From Natronospirillum sp965602035 (GTDB taxonomy: Bacteria; Pseudomonadota; Gammaproteobacteria; Pseudomonadales; Natronospirillaceae), in assembly GCA_965602035.1 (NCBI GenBank), contig OZ271919.1, positions 1,736,001-1,800,000 of the forward strand: a stretch of DNA of 64,000 nt. The letters run 5' to 3'. Below the pieces are notes generated by a model. It was not told the DNA's origin, did no database searches, and worked only from the letters and a program-made list of their open reading frames with translations. This document shows, piece by piece, positions 8,754 to 17,244 of this stretch. The translations under genes were made by a program, and so were the position numbers. Every line of letters starts with the position of its first letter. Positions within the stretch are counted from its first letter, which is position 1.

Positions 8754-9749
8754 ATGCGGGAAATTACATTATCCAAAGCGGTCAACGAAGCATTGGCCGA
8801 GGAAATGCGCCGGGACGAGAGCGTTATCATTCTGGGTGAAGACGTCGCCGAAGCCGGTACGCCGTTCAAGGTGCTTTCGGGACTGGTTGAAGAGTTCGGA
8901 ACCGAGCGGGTCATCGATACGCCGATTTCCGAGCCCGGATTCATGGGCATCGGACTGGGTGCTGCCATGACCGGCATGCGTCCGGTCATCGACCTGATGT
9001 TCGGTGACTTCATCTACCTGATCATGGACCAACTCTGCAACCAGGCCGCCAAGTCCTATTACATGTCAGGCGGCAAACTGAATGCGCCTCTGGTGCTGCG
9101 CACCAACATGGGGGCTACCCGCCGATCAGCGGCTCAGCACTCACAGTCGCTGCATGCCATCGTGGCGCATATCCCGGGTCTGAAAGTGGCGATGCCCTCA
9201 TCAGCGTATGAGGCCAAGGGTCTGATGAAGACGGCCATACGGGACGACAACCCGGTGGTCATCTTTGAAGACAAGCTGATGTATCAGGACGCGGCAGGCG
9301 TTCCGGAGGAGGAATACCTTATTCCTCTGGGCAAGGCCAACATCAAACGTCAGGGCAGTGACATAACCCTCGTCGGGACATCGTCCATGGTGCAGGTCTG
9401 CGAGAAAGCTGCTGAAATGCTGCAGGCCGAGGGCATCAGCGCCGAGGTGATCGACCCGCGCACGATCGTCCCACTCGACGACGCCACTCTGGTTGAGTCC
9501 GCGAAGAAAACCGGCCATGTCATCGTGGTTGACGAGGGTCACCAGAGCTTCGGTGTGGCCTCGGAAATCGCCAGTCGCATCAACGAAAAAGCGTTTTACT
9601 ATCTGGACGCGCCGGCCACTCGAATGGGCGCTATGGATGTGCCCATACCGTTTTCACCGGCACTGGAAGACGCCACCGTACCTTCGCCCGAAGGTGTGTT
9701 GAAACAGGCCAGAAAGCTGCTCAGCGGGGAGTTGATCGATGCGGCGTGA
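8754..9749 (+). CDS. TPP-dependent 2-oxoacid/acetoin dehydrogenase E1, beta subunit
   Basis: Beta subunit of the E1 heterotetramer, completing the TPP site. Landmarks: VIILGEDVAEAGTPFKV, IDTPISEPGFMGIGLGAA, the H-rich SAAQHSQSLHA loop, VVIFEDKLMY, and the C-terminal transketolase domain with IDPRTIVPLD and VVDEGHQSFGVASEI. Length 331 is standard. It begins 11 bases after the alpha gene with a good GAGGAG site and overlaps the lipoyl protein gene by 11 bases, so these subunits are translated together. Confidence 0.92.
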   Translation: MREITLSKAVNEALAEEMRRDESVIILGEDVAEAGTPFKVLSGLVEEFGTERVIDTPISEPGFMGIGLGAAMTGMRPVIDLMFGDFIYLIMDQLCNQAAKSYYMSGGKLNAPLVLRTNMGATRRSAAQHSQSLHAIVAHIPGLKVAMPSSAYEAKGLMKTAIRDDNPVVIFEDKLMYQDAAGVPEEEYLIPLGKANIKRQGSDITLVGTSSMVQVCEKAAEMLQAEGISAEVIDPRTIVPLDDATLVESAKKTGHVIVVDEGHQSFGVASEIASRINEKAFYYLDAPATRMGAMDVPIPFSPALEDATVPSPEGVLKQARKLLSGELIDAA

Positions 9750-11064
9750 CATCATCATGCCGGCGTTGGGTATGGCCCAGGATACCGGCAAACTGATCGC
9801 CTGGACCCGATCCGAGGGCGAAGCTGTCAAAGAAGGTGACGTCCTGTTTGAAGTGGAAACGGACAAGGCCACGATGGACGTCGAGGCACCGGCGAGCGGA
9901 TACCTCGTGGGCATCACCGCAAAAGACGGCGACGAGGTACCGGTCGGCCAGGTGATCGCGGCGATCAGCGATACGGCCGACGCGCCGGCCGAAGCACCCG
10001 AGGACACCTCTGTCAGCGAGCCGGCGACCTCCTCCGGTTCGGATGAACTGCCAGCAGGCAGCCCGGTGATCATGCCCGTATTGGGTATGGCTCAGGATTC
10101 CGGTGTACTGGTCCGCTGGCTGAAAGAACCCGGCGACGCGCTGAAAGCGGATGACATATTGTTTGAAGTGGAAACAGACAAGAGTGTCGTCGAAGTCGAG
10201 GCCAACAAGGCCGGCTATCTGGTTGCCCGCCTGGCGGCCGCCGGCGATGATGTTCCCACGGGGGAAACGATTGCCATTATCGGCGACGAAGCGATACAGG
10301 ACACCGTTGACCGATCTTACCAACCATCGGACACACTGAAATCCGCTGAGCCTGAACCTGCAACGCCCGCTGTGCCCAACAACAGCGAGCCGGGCAAGGA
10401 AGCGGACCGCAGAGCCACACCGGAGCGTCCGGCACGAAACCGGAGCCAGACGCTGTCGGCGCACGGCAAGATCCTGGCCTCACCCAAGTTGAAACGGCTC
10501 GCCCATCAGGCCGGATACGACCTTGCGGCCCTGACCCGCACCGACTTGCCTCAGCCCTATCTTTCCCGGGATTTTGAAGCGCTGAAACAGGCCAGCACCT
10601 CGAGCCATGCGGGCACGGCGGGAGCAGGATCCGTCACAACGCGACTGACTGCCCAGGTTATCGCTGACCAGCTCGGCGCGTTTATTGACTGGGCATCCGA
10701 GGCTGCCGCAGCGACCGAAGACAGCGTCATTGCAGCCTTTGCCGGAGTCAGTCTGGCGCCGGGTTCCATAGTTCGCGTCGAACGATACGGTAACGGAGAT
10801 AACTATGAGACCAACGTTCAGTTGTCCCAGACGAGCCGATCCGACAACGAAGCGGATCTGATCGTACACGACCTTCGCGGGACCTATATCACCTCCGTGG
10901 AACTTCCTGATACACCACAGCCCGTTATTGCCATGATGGGTTCCGACGAGGCGCTCACACTTACGCTGAGCTGTTCTGTTGACCGACTGTCGGCAACGGA
11001 AGCGGCCGATCTGCTTAACAATTTCGCGGGACGAATGGCCGACCCCATTCGCCACCTCTTTTGA
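9739..11064 (+). CDS. Lipoyl-carrier protein: two lipoyl domains, E1/E3-binding domain, degenerate E2 catalytic domain
   Basis: A 441-residue E2-like protein. Lipoyl domain 1 spans residues 1-77 with lipoyl-lysine K43 in VETDKATMDVEA. Domain 2 spans 109-184 with K148 in VETDKSVVEVEA. After a Pro/Ala/Glu-rich linker comes a peripheral-subunit-binding domain (about 246-283, ASPKLKRLAHQAGYDLAAL). Residues about 298-441 resemble a shortened acyltransferase domain, but where active E2 proteins have DHRxx(D/N)G this one reads CSVDRLSATEA, so the catalytic His is missing. It probably carries acyl groups without transferring them; the transferase is the separate protein at 12551. Its ATG overlaps the E1 beta stop by 11 bases with GGGGAG upstream. 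Confidence 0.85.
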   Translation: MRRDIIMPALGMAQDTGKLIAWTRSEGEAVKEGDVLFEVETDKATMDVEAPASGYLVGITAKDGDEVPVGQVIAAISDTADAPAEAPEDTSVSEPATSSGSDELPAGSPVIMPVLGMAQDSGVLVRWLKEPGDALKADDILFEVETDKSVVEVEANKAGYLVARLAAAGDDVPTGETIAIIGDEAIQDTVDRSYQPSDTLKSAEPEPATPAVPNNSEPGKEADRRATPERPARNRSQTLSAHGKILASPKLKRLAHQAGYDLAALTRTDLPQPYLSRDFEALKQASTSSHAGTAGAGSVTTRLTAQVIADQLGAFIDWASEAAAATEDSVIAAFAGVSLAPGSIVRVERYGNGDNYETNVQLSQTSRSDNEADLIVHDLRGTYITSVELPDTPQPVIAMMGSDEALTLTLSCSVDRLSATEAADLLNNFAGRMADPIRHLF

Positions 11065-11078
11065 GTATAGGTATTGAC

Positions 11079-12536
11079 ATGACATTGCACGAAGAAGTCC
11101 TTGCCAACGCGCCCACCGACCTCTACATCAACGGGCAGTTCACACCGGCTACAGGCGGTGACCGGTTTGATGTCATCAATCCGGCCACGGAGGAACCTAT
11201 CGCCAGTGTTGCTTCGGCCAATATCCGGGACGCCGATGCCGCCCTTGATGCTGCACAGACGGCAATGGCCGAATGGGCCTCCAGAACGCCGCGGGAGCGC
11301 GCGGAAGTACTGCGCCGTGTCTGGGAACTCCTGGATGCCCGAATGGAGGAATTCGCCGCGCTCATCACTCTGGAGAACGGCAAAGGGCGCACCGACGCCA
11401 TGGGAGAAATCAAATACGCAGCGGAGTTCTTCCGCTGGTTCGCAGAGGAAGCCGTGCGGGCGGACGGCATGGTCAGCCACGCACCTGCTTCCGGCGCACG
11501 CACGCTGGTGCATTACAAGCCGGCCGGACTGGCCGTTCTGGTGACACCATGGAATTACCCCGCTGCCATGGGCACCCGCAAGATCGCCCCCGCGCTTGCG
11601 GCCGGTTGCGGCATGATCATAAAGCCCGCAGCGGAAACCCCACTGACCATGCTGGCACTGATGCCCGTCCTGGAAGAAGCGGGTGTGCCGGCAGGGCTGG
11701 TGAATGTGTTGACCACTACCCAGCCCGGCGACGTGGTGGATCATATGCTGCATGACCCCCGAGTCCGCGTGATCTCGTTTACCGGCTCCACCGCCGTCGG
11801 CCGAAAACTTCTGAAATCCGCCGCCGACCAGGTTCTTACGCCGGCGATGGAACTCGGTGGCAACGCACCCGTTCTCATCTTTGAAGATACCGACATGGAC
11901 ACCGCCATCGAGGGTGTGATGCTGGCCAAAATGCGCAACCTCGGTGAGGCCTGCACCGCCGCGAACCGGGTATACGTGCATTCTGCCGTCGCCGGGGAGT
12001 TCACAAGGCGGCTTACCGAGCGCATGTCCGCGCTGAAAATAGGCAACGGCACCGACCCGACGGTAGACGTGGGAGCCCTGGTCAACACGCAGACGCTCGA
12101 GAAAGTGGAAGGCTTCGTAAACGATGCAGTCGCCAAAGGCGCACGCATTGAATGCGGTGGCAAGCGCCTTGACGGTAAGGGTTACTTCTACCCTCCGACG
12201 GTACTGTCCAATGTCTCGGAAGACGCCGCCTGCGTGCATGACGAAATTTTCGGGCCGGTGGTCGCCATTCAGACCTTTGACGACCAGACCGACGTAATTC
12301 GTCGTGCCAACGACACCGAATATGGGCTGGTGGCTTATGTATTCACCGAGAACATGAAACGTGGCCTCCAGGTCTGTGAGCAGCTGGACTATGGCATGGT
12401 GGGCCTGAATCGCGGCCTGGTCAGTGACCCGGCAGCGCCGTTCGGCGGTAGCAAGCAGTCGGGCCTCGGCCGTGAAGGCGGGCACGAAGGAATGTTCGAG
12501 TTCATGGAAACTCAATACATTTCTGCCACCTGGTAA
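11079..12536 (+). CDS. NAD(P)-dependent aldehyde dehydrogenase, succinate-semialdehyde type
   Basis: ALDH superfamily enzyme of 485 residues. Landmarks: VTPWNYPAAMGTRKIAPALA (substrate/cofactor entry), KPAAETP, FTGSTAVGRKL, the catalytic Glu in MELGGNAP, and the nucleophile Cys in NLGEACTAANR; the C-terminal PFGGSKQSGLGREGG is typical of GabD-like enzymes. ATG 11079 is chosen; an in-frame TTG at 11061 would add six residues and overlap the preceding stop. It sits between the two halves of the E2 function, so it probably handles an aldehyde made in the same pathway, such as acetaldehyde or a semialdehyde. Confidence 0.9.
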   Translation: MTLHEEVLANAPTDLYINGQFTPATGGDRFDVINPATEEPIASVASANIRDADAALDAAQTAMAEWASRTPRERAEVLRRVWELLDARMEEFAALITLENGKGRTDAMGEIKYAAEFFRWFAEEAVRADGMVSHAPASGARTLVHYKPAGLAVLVTPWNYPAAMGTRKIAPALAAGCGMIIKPAAETPLTMLALMPVLEEAGVPAGLVNVLTTTQPGDVVDHMLHDPRVRVISFTGSTAVGRKLLKSAADQVLTPAMELGGNAPVLIFEDTDMDTAIEGVMLAKMRNLGEACTAANRVYVHSAVAGEFTRRLTERMSALKIGNGTDPTVDVGALVNTQTLEKVEGFVNDAVAKGARIECGGKRLDGKGYFYPPTVLSNVSEDAACVHDEIFGPVVAIQTFDDQTDVIRRANDTEYGLVAYVFTENMKRGLQVCEQLDYGMVGLNRGLVSDPAAPFGGSKQSGLGREGGHEGMFEFMETQYISATW

Positions 12537-12550
12537 CAGAGGGCTTCCTT

Positions 12551-13432
12551 ATGCAGAACATTGTCGCATCACCGAGCGTTCGTGCCCACGCGGGCCGACT
12601 GTCGATCGACCTGCAGGCACTCGCCAAGCGCCTGGGGCGGAACCAACTGACCATGGACGATCTTTACCAGGATGCAAAACCGGAGCAACCGATGAGCCGT
12701 CATGACCAATACTGGGACGTGGACCACAGCCAGTACGGCCCGGTCGAAGCGCGCGATACCAGCAAGTTTGACCGGGTAGCCGCCAAAAACCTGAGTGCTG
12801 CCAACGCCATGATTCCACAGGTCACGCATCACGATGAACTGGATGCCAGTGAAATCGAACGCGTGCGAGCGCAATACCGCAACGAAGCGCGGCAGCGTCA
12901 GGTGAAACTGACATCGTTGCCGTTTTTTGTGAAAGCTCTTGCCGGCAGTCTCCGACAGTTCCCCCGGTTCAACGCCTCTCTGAGCCCCGACGGTGAGACC
13001 CTTTACCTGAAGGACTACATACACATCGGCATAGCAGTGGATACCGACCACGGGCTGATGGTTCCTGTGATTCGCGATGCCGATACCAAAGGCATCTGGG
13101 AGCTCAGCGAAGAGATTGTTGACCTTGCAACACGTGCCAAAGCGAGAAAGCTGGGCCCGGATGAAATGGGTGGTGGTTCCATGACCATCACCAACCTGGG
13201 GGGTATCGGCGGAACAAGCTTCAGCCCCATCGTTAATCCGCCTGAAGTCGCCATTCTCGGTATCACCCGCATGCAGCAGAAGCCGGTCTGGAAGGCCGAC
13301 GGTTTTGTGCCGACTCCGATGGTCCCGCTTGACCTCAGCTATGACCACCGGGTGATCAATGGTGCCGATGCAGCGCGTTTTGTGAGTGGTTTTATAAACC
13401 GTCTCACGGATCTGCGGCAGTTGATGGTATAG
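12551..13432 (+). CDS. Stand-alone E2 acyltransferase with binding domain but no lipoyl domain
   Basis: A 293-residue dihydrolipoamide acyltransferase. It begins with a peripheral-subunit-binding domain (ASPSVRAHAGRLSIDLQAL, residues 7-25, continuing to about 41), then a short linker and the full catalytic domain: RVAAKNLSAANAMIPQVTHH, VKLTSLPFFVKALA, MTITNLGGIGGTSFSP, NPPEVAILGITR, and the active-site DHRVINGADAARF with H266 and N270. An Asn at this place is also known in active Azotobacter-type E2p. No lipoyl domain is present, so it must act on lipoyl groups of another protein, most simply the carrier encoded at 9739. Last gene of the operon; a 15-bp hairpin follows. Confidence 0.88.
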   Translation: MQNIVASPSVRAHAGRLSIDLQALAKRLGRNQLTMDDLYQDAKPEQPMSRHDQYWDVDHSQYGPVEARDTSKFDRVAAKNLSAANAMIPQVTHHDELDASEIERVRAQYRNEARQRQVKLTSLPFFVKALAGSLRQFPRFNASLSPDGETLYLKDYIHIGIAVDTDHGLMVPVIRDADTKGIWELSEEIVDLATRAKARKLGPDEMGGGSMTITNLGGIGGTSFSPIVNPPEVAILGITRMQQKPVWKADGFVPTPMVPLDLSYDHRVINGADAARFVSGFINRLTDLRQLMV

Positions 13433-13452
13433 CGACGGCCGCGCTCACATGC

Positions 13453-13488
13453 CGGATGCAGGGGCGAATCGGGTCGCCCCTGCATCCG
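13453..13488 (+). terminator. Strong hairpin closing the dehydrogenase operon
   Basis: CGGATGCAGGGGCGA (13453-13467) and its exact complement (13474-13488) form a 15-bp perfect stem with a 6-base loop, 20 bases after the E2 stop. No T-run follows, but position and stability fit the end of the operon. Confidence 0.6.
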
Positions 13489-13608
13489 CACATTCATATC
13501 GGACAAATCCACACAAAGGAATGTGACTTCCCGAATCAACAAGAAGAACGACAAGCCGACAAATAACAACAAAGCCTGAACGCGGCCAAGCGCCACAAGG
13601 TGATTACC

Positions 13609-15708
13609 ATGGTCCAGATAAATACCAAGAAACAGGGTACTGCCAGTCAACCTTTCCTGAGTCGCCTGTCCGGATGGCGGAATGCTTTCCGGCTGAACGT
13701 GACCAACAGCCTGGCCTATGGGTTCGGCCTGCTCGGGCTTGGGGTAATCGCAATTGCCTTTACCAGCCTGGCCGCACTCAATCAGATCAGCACGGGCCTC
13801 AACGCCGTGGTGGATGATGCCATGCCGACCCGGGATCAACTCGCCAATGCCCGCATTGCACTACTCCAGATCAGTACGGCTGCAGCCGCGCATTACAATA
13901 GCCGGGAACCGGAACAACTGAGCTCCGTTGAATCTGATATGACGGGGCAGGTCGAACGCTTTCGTGGGCTCATGCAGCAACTGAATGCCGACGACTCCCT
14001 GATGAGCCAGGACGCCGAGTTGTCTGAACGGCTCGATGCGGTTTTCGCGCAGGCCGAGGAACAGATTGATCTCATCAACCGGAATATGGACATGCACAGT
14101 CGCTCGCTGGCGAGCGAACAACGGATTCAACAGATCCGGGAGGAGTTACTGGCGCTGCGGGATGAATATCGGCCCATCTTCGAGGACCATATCCAGAATA
14201 TAGACGTGCCTGCCGCCCAGTCACTGGCGTGGCAGATTCAGGGGATTCTCGACGGTGCGACGCTGATGGCGATCAACGTGTCGCTGGCCGACACACTGGA
14301 GGTCATTGAGCGCCTGCAGGGGGAACTGCGAGACACGCTCGACAGTGTGGCATTCATGTCTTTCGACATCATGGACCAGCAGAGCGCCAGCCCGGCATTC
14401 GACCAGTACTACACCGATATCGAACCGTATTTTGACGAACTCAACCAGATTGTGACCGCCAATGACGGATTGATTCGTCGTCAGACCAACCTGTTCACCG
14501 ACATCCGCAGCGTTCTGCCCGGTCGCATTGAAGCCGTGCAGAACGCCCTCGCCGAGCAGGCAACCGCGTTCCGCCAGTTGTCATCCGAAGCCAGTGTGCT
14601 GGCCGATGGTATCTCGCAGCAGGCGGTAGGCAGCGTCAGCGTTTCGCGCACCATCATCATCGCAGCCGCCGCGGCTATTGTCCTGTTGTGCGTTATCGTC
14701 GCAGTAGCAGTGACCCGCAGTATCCGCAAGCCGATTCGGCGCTTGAGTGAGTACATGAAGCGGGTTGGCGAAGGGGACTTCACCGCATCAGTCGGCAAAT
14801 ACAGGAACGACGAAATCGGTGAAATATTCTCCTCCACCCTGACCCTGGTGGACGATTTCCGCGCCATGGTACAGCGTATTGCGGAACTGAGCGTGGACAT
14901 CAACAAGATCTCCGAGAGTGCCGCAGAAGATACGGCATCTGCGCGGGCGGGCATGAAGGACCAGAGTCAGGAGCTTGACTCTATCGCGACCGCTCTCACG
15001 GAGATGTCTGCCAGCATCCGTGAGGTCGCCGGCAACACGCGCGATGCCGCGGAAGAAATGCATGACAGCGAAGAGCGTGCCCACGATATTGAACACGCCG
15101 TCAAGTCCTGTGTGTCATCGACACGTGATCTCAATACCGTAATGGACGAGACGACCGAGGTAATCTCCCAGCTGGACAACCAGGTTGCCAGCATCGAGCA
15201 GATTCTCGAGGTCATCCAGAACATTGCTGAGCAAACCAACCTGCTCGCCCTGAACGCCGCCATAGAGGCAGCCCGGGCCGGCGAACAGGGGCGTGGTTTT
15301 GCGGTGGTTGCCGATGAGGTTCGAACGCTCGCGGGCCGGACCCAGCAGAGTACGCTGGAAATTCAGGAGAAAATCGACCGGGTAACCAAAGGCTCGAGAC
15401 AGGCGGTCAGTTCAATCGACTCCAGCCGGAGTAATGTGAACGAGGTATCCGAGAACGTCCACCGGATCGATGAGCAGTTCGAGTCTTACCTGCAATTTGT
15501 CTCGAAAGTCAGTCAATTGAACCAGCAGGTATCTGCAGCAACCGAGCAGCAGCAGGCCACCAGTGAGGAAATGAGTCAACGCACCAACTCCATCAACGAA
15601 AAGGGAGCGGATATTGCCTCACGGTTCGAAGCCACGACCGAGCGAGCGAATGAGCTGAACAGTATTGCCCGGGAACTGAACGAATCCATCGAAAAGATCC
15701 GGTTATAG
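13609..15708 (+). CDS. Methyl-accepting chemotaxis protein
   Basis: Transmembrane chemoreceptor of 699 residues. Membrane helix 1 is at about 36-57, followed by a long helical periplasmic domain of about 290 residues (4HB/HBM-like by appearance, not assigned) and membrane helix 2 at about 347-369. A HAMP domain follows (RSIRKPIRRLSEYMKRVGEG), then methylation helices and the conserved signalling hairpin near residue 540 (NIAEQTNLLALNAAIEAARA, then GFAVVADEVRTLA). It signals to CheA/CheW in the cytosol. No CheB/CheR-binding pentapeptide is visible at the C-terminus. ATG 13609 is preferred over GTG 13600 because AAGG lies 8 bases upstream. Ligand unknown; the catabolic operon before it may be a hint. 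Confidence 0.93.
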   Translation: MVQINTKKQGTASQPFLSRLSGWRNAFRLNVTNSLAYGFGLLGLGVIAIAFTSLAALNQISTGLNAVVDDAMPTRDQLANARIALLQISTAAAAHYNSREPEQLSSVESDMTGQVERFRGLMQQLNADDSLMSQDAELSERLDAVFAQAEEQIDLINRNMDMHSRSLASEQRIQQIREELLALRDEYRPIFEDHIQNIDVPAAQSLAWQIQGILDGATLMAINVSLADTLEVIERLQGELRDTLDSVAFMSFDIMDQQSASPAFDQYYTDIEPYFDELNQIVTANDGLIRRQTNLFTDIRSVLPGRIEAVQNALAEQATAFRQLSSEASVLADGISQQAVGSVSVSRTIIIAAAAAIVLLCVIVAVAVTRSIRKPIRRLSEYMKRVGEGDFTASVGKYRNDEIGEIFSSTLTLVDDFRAMVQRIAELSVDINKISESAAEDTASARAGMKDQSQELDSIATALTEMSASIREVAGNTRDAAEEMHDSEERAHDIEHAVKSCVSSTRDLNTVMDETTEVISQLDNQVASIEQILEVIQNIAEQTNLLALNAAIEAARAGEQGRGFAVVADEVRTLAGRTQQSTLEIQEKIDRVTKGSRQAVSSIDSSRSNVNEVSENVHRIDEQFESYLQFVSKVSQLNQQVSAATEQQQATSEEMSQRTNSINEKGADIASRFEATTERANELNSIARELNESIEKIRL

Positions 15709-15714
15709 TCGGGT

Positions 15715-15803
15715 TGGGGTCAAGTCTTCATTCCGACGGTCTCACACGCAACTACTCAGTCTTCCGTTTCCTTTCAGACTGTCGGAATGAAGACTTGACC
15801 CCA
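15715..15803. repeat. Palindromic element with 23-bp perfect terminal inverted repeats (MITE/REP-like)
   Basis: The arms at 15715-15737 and 15781-15803 are exact reverse complements (23 bp), with outer ends TGGGGTCAAG and CTTGACCCCA and a 43-base loop. A smaller inverted repeat (AGTCT 15758-15762 / AGACT 15776-15780) lies inside. It begins 7 bases after the chemoreceptor stop. I recall similar GGGGTCAAGTCTTCATTCC-type palindromes in other gammaproteobacteria next to IS200-like or REP-associated transposases, but no transposase is present here. It may also act as a terminator. Confidence 0.75.
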
Positions 15804-15881
15804 TTGTATTGCCTCCGCGGCGACACGCAGGCATGCTTGCCGGGCTCGGGCAAACTGCAGGATTAACAGGACAGATCTATT

Positions 15882-17153
15882 ATGAAACTCGAATCACTTG
15901 CGCTGCATCATGGCTATGAATCGGAAGCCACGACCAAGGCAGCCGCTGTTCCGATCTACCAGACAACGTCATACACCTTCGATAACACCCAGCATGGTGC
16001 GGACCTGTTCGACCTCAAGGTCGAGGGGAATATCTACACGCGCATCATGAACCCAACCAATGCGGTTCTGGAACAGCGGATTGCTGCGATGGAGGGCGGC
16101 ATCGCCTCTTTGTCGGTTGCATCCGGTATGGCAGCCATCACCTACGCGATCCAGTGCATCGCGCATGCCGGTGACAACATTGTCAGTACCACGCAACTGT
16201 ACGGCGGCACCTATAACCTGTTCGCGCACAGCCTGCCGAACCAGGGTATTGATGTGCGGATGGTGGACCACGCGGATTTCGACGAATTCGAGCGCCAGAT
16301 CGACGAGCGCACACGCGCCATTTTCTGCGAATCCATCGGCAACCCCGCCGGCAACGTAGTGGCCCTGGACAAACTGGCCGAAATTGCCGAAAAACACGGT
16401 GTCCCGCTGATTGTCGATAACACCGTCGCGACGCCCTATCTGTGCCGCCCGATCGATCATGGCGCCCACATCGCTGTGCAATCTCTGACCAAGTATATTG
16501 GTGGCCACGGCATCGCCGTGGGTGGTGCAATCATTGATTCCGGCAAATTCGACTGGGTTAAAAACGCGAAACGTTTCCCGATGCTGAATGAACCCGACCC
16601 GTCCTACCATGGTGTCGTGTACACGGAAGCGCTTGGCGAGGCCGCCTATATTGGCCGGTGCCGGGTCGTGCCATTGCGCAACACCGGCGCGGCGCTGTCA
16701 CCACAGAACGCCTTCTATATCATGCAGGGCCTGGAAACTCTGGGACTGCGCATGGAGCGCCACTGCAGCAATACGCTGCAAGTCGCCGAGTACCTGAAGG
16801 GCCACGAGAAGGTAGAGTGGGTCAACTACGCTGCGCTGCCGGACAACCGCTACTACGACAACTGCCAGCGGCTCTGCGGTGGCCAGGCGTCCGGCATTCT
16901 GAGCTTTGGCATCAAGGGTGGCGCTGAGGCTGGCGCCCGGTTCATCGACGCGCTACAGATGATCCTGCGTCTGGTCAACATCGGTGATGCCAAGTCACTG
17001 GCCTGTCACCCGGCTACGACAACGCACCGGCAGTTGAACGATGAGGAACTGGCCAAGGCCGGTGTCAGTCGTGATCTGGTCAGGTTGTCTGTCGGTATTG
17101 AGCACATCGATGACATTCTGGCGGATATCGAACAGGCCCTGCAGAGCGCCTGA
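15882..17153 (+). CDS. metY: O-acetylhomoserine aminocarboxypropyltransferase (homocysteine synthase)
   Basis: PLP enzyme that makes homocysteine from O-acetylhomoserine and sulfide, in the direct-sulfhydrylation route to methionine. The 423-residue length and the Cys/Met-metabolism PLP fold support MetY over MetB or MetZ: ETLALHHGY-like start (ESLALHHGYESE), YTRIMNPTNAVLEQRIAAME, SLYGGTYNLF-like loop (LYGGTYNLFAHSLP), VDNTVATPYLCRP, and PLP lysine in QSLTKYIGGHG. It is a single-gene unit with AGGACAG before the ATG. A REP-like pair separates it from the convergent gene. Confidence 0.93.
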   Translation: MKLESLALHHGYESEATTKAAAVPIYQTTSYTFDNTQHGADLFDLKVEGNIYTRIMNPTNAVLEQRIAAMEGGIASLSVASGMAAITYAIQCIAHAGDNIVSTTQLYGGTYNLFAHSLPNQGIDVRMVDHADFDEFERQIDERTRAIFCESIGNPAGNVVALDKLAEIAEKHGVPLIVDNTVATPYLCRPIDHGAHIAVQSLTKYIGGHGIAVGGAIIDSGKFDWVKNAKRFPMLNEPDPSYHGVVYTEALGEAAYIGRCRVVPLRNTGAALSPQNAFYIMQGLETLGLRMERHCSNTLQVAEYLKGHEKVEWVNYAALPDNRYYDNCQRLCGGQASGILSFGIKGGAEAGARFIDALQMILRLVNIGDAKSLACHPATTTHRQLNDEELAKAGVSRDLVRLSVGIEHIDDILADIEQALQSA

Positions 17154-17176
17154 ATAATACCAGCAGAGGCATGAAA

Positions 17177-17238
17177 ATCGCGGCCTCCGGCCGCTCCTAC
17201 ATTACCGTGGCCAGTAGGAGCTGCCGAACGGCTGCGAT
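17177..17238. repeat. REP/BIME-like inverted pair between convergent genes
   Basis: Two imperfect inverted units face each other: the left begins ATCGCGGCCTCCGGCC and ends CTCCTAC (17177-17200), the right begins GTAGGAGCTGCC and ends GGCTGCGAT (17214-17238). Each unit holds an internal small palindrome (GCGGCCTCCGGCCGC; GCCGAACGGC). TAGGAGC...GCGAT units of this kind are known as REP/BIME elements in pseudomonads and relatives. Position between convergent stops is typical; it may stabilise or terminate both transcripts. Confidence 0.75.
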
Positions 17239-17244
17239 GGCGGT

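Noticed and set aside
10884..12515. 543-codon antisense open frame
   Set aside because: It lies opposite the aldehyde dehydrogenase gene. Its protein is His/Gly/Arg-rich and unlike any family; it is a codon-bias shadow.
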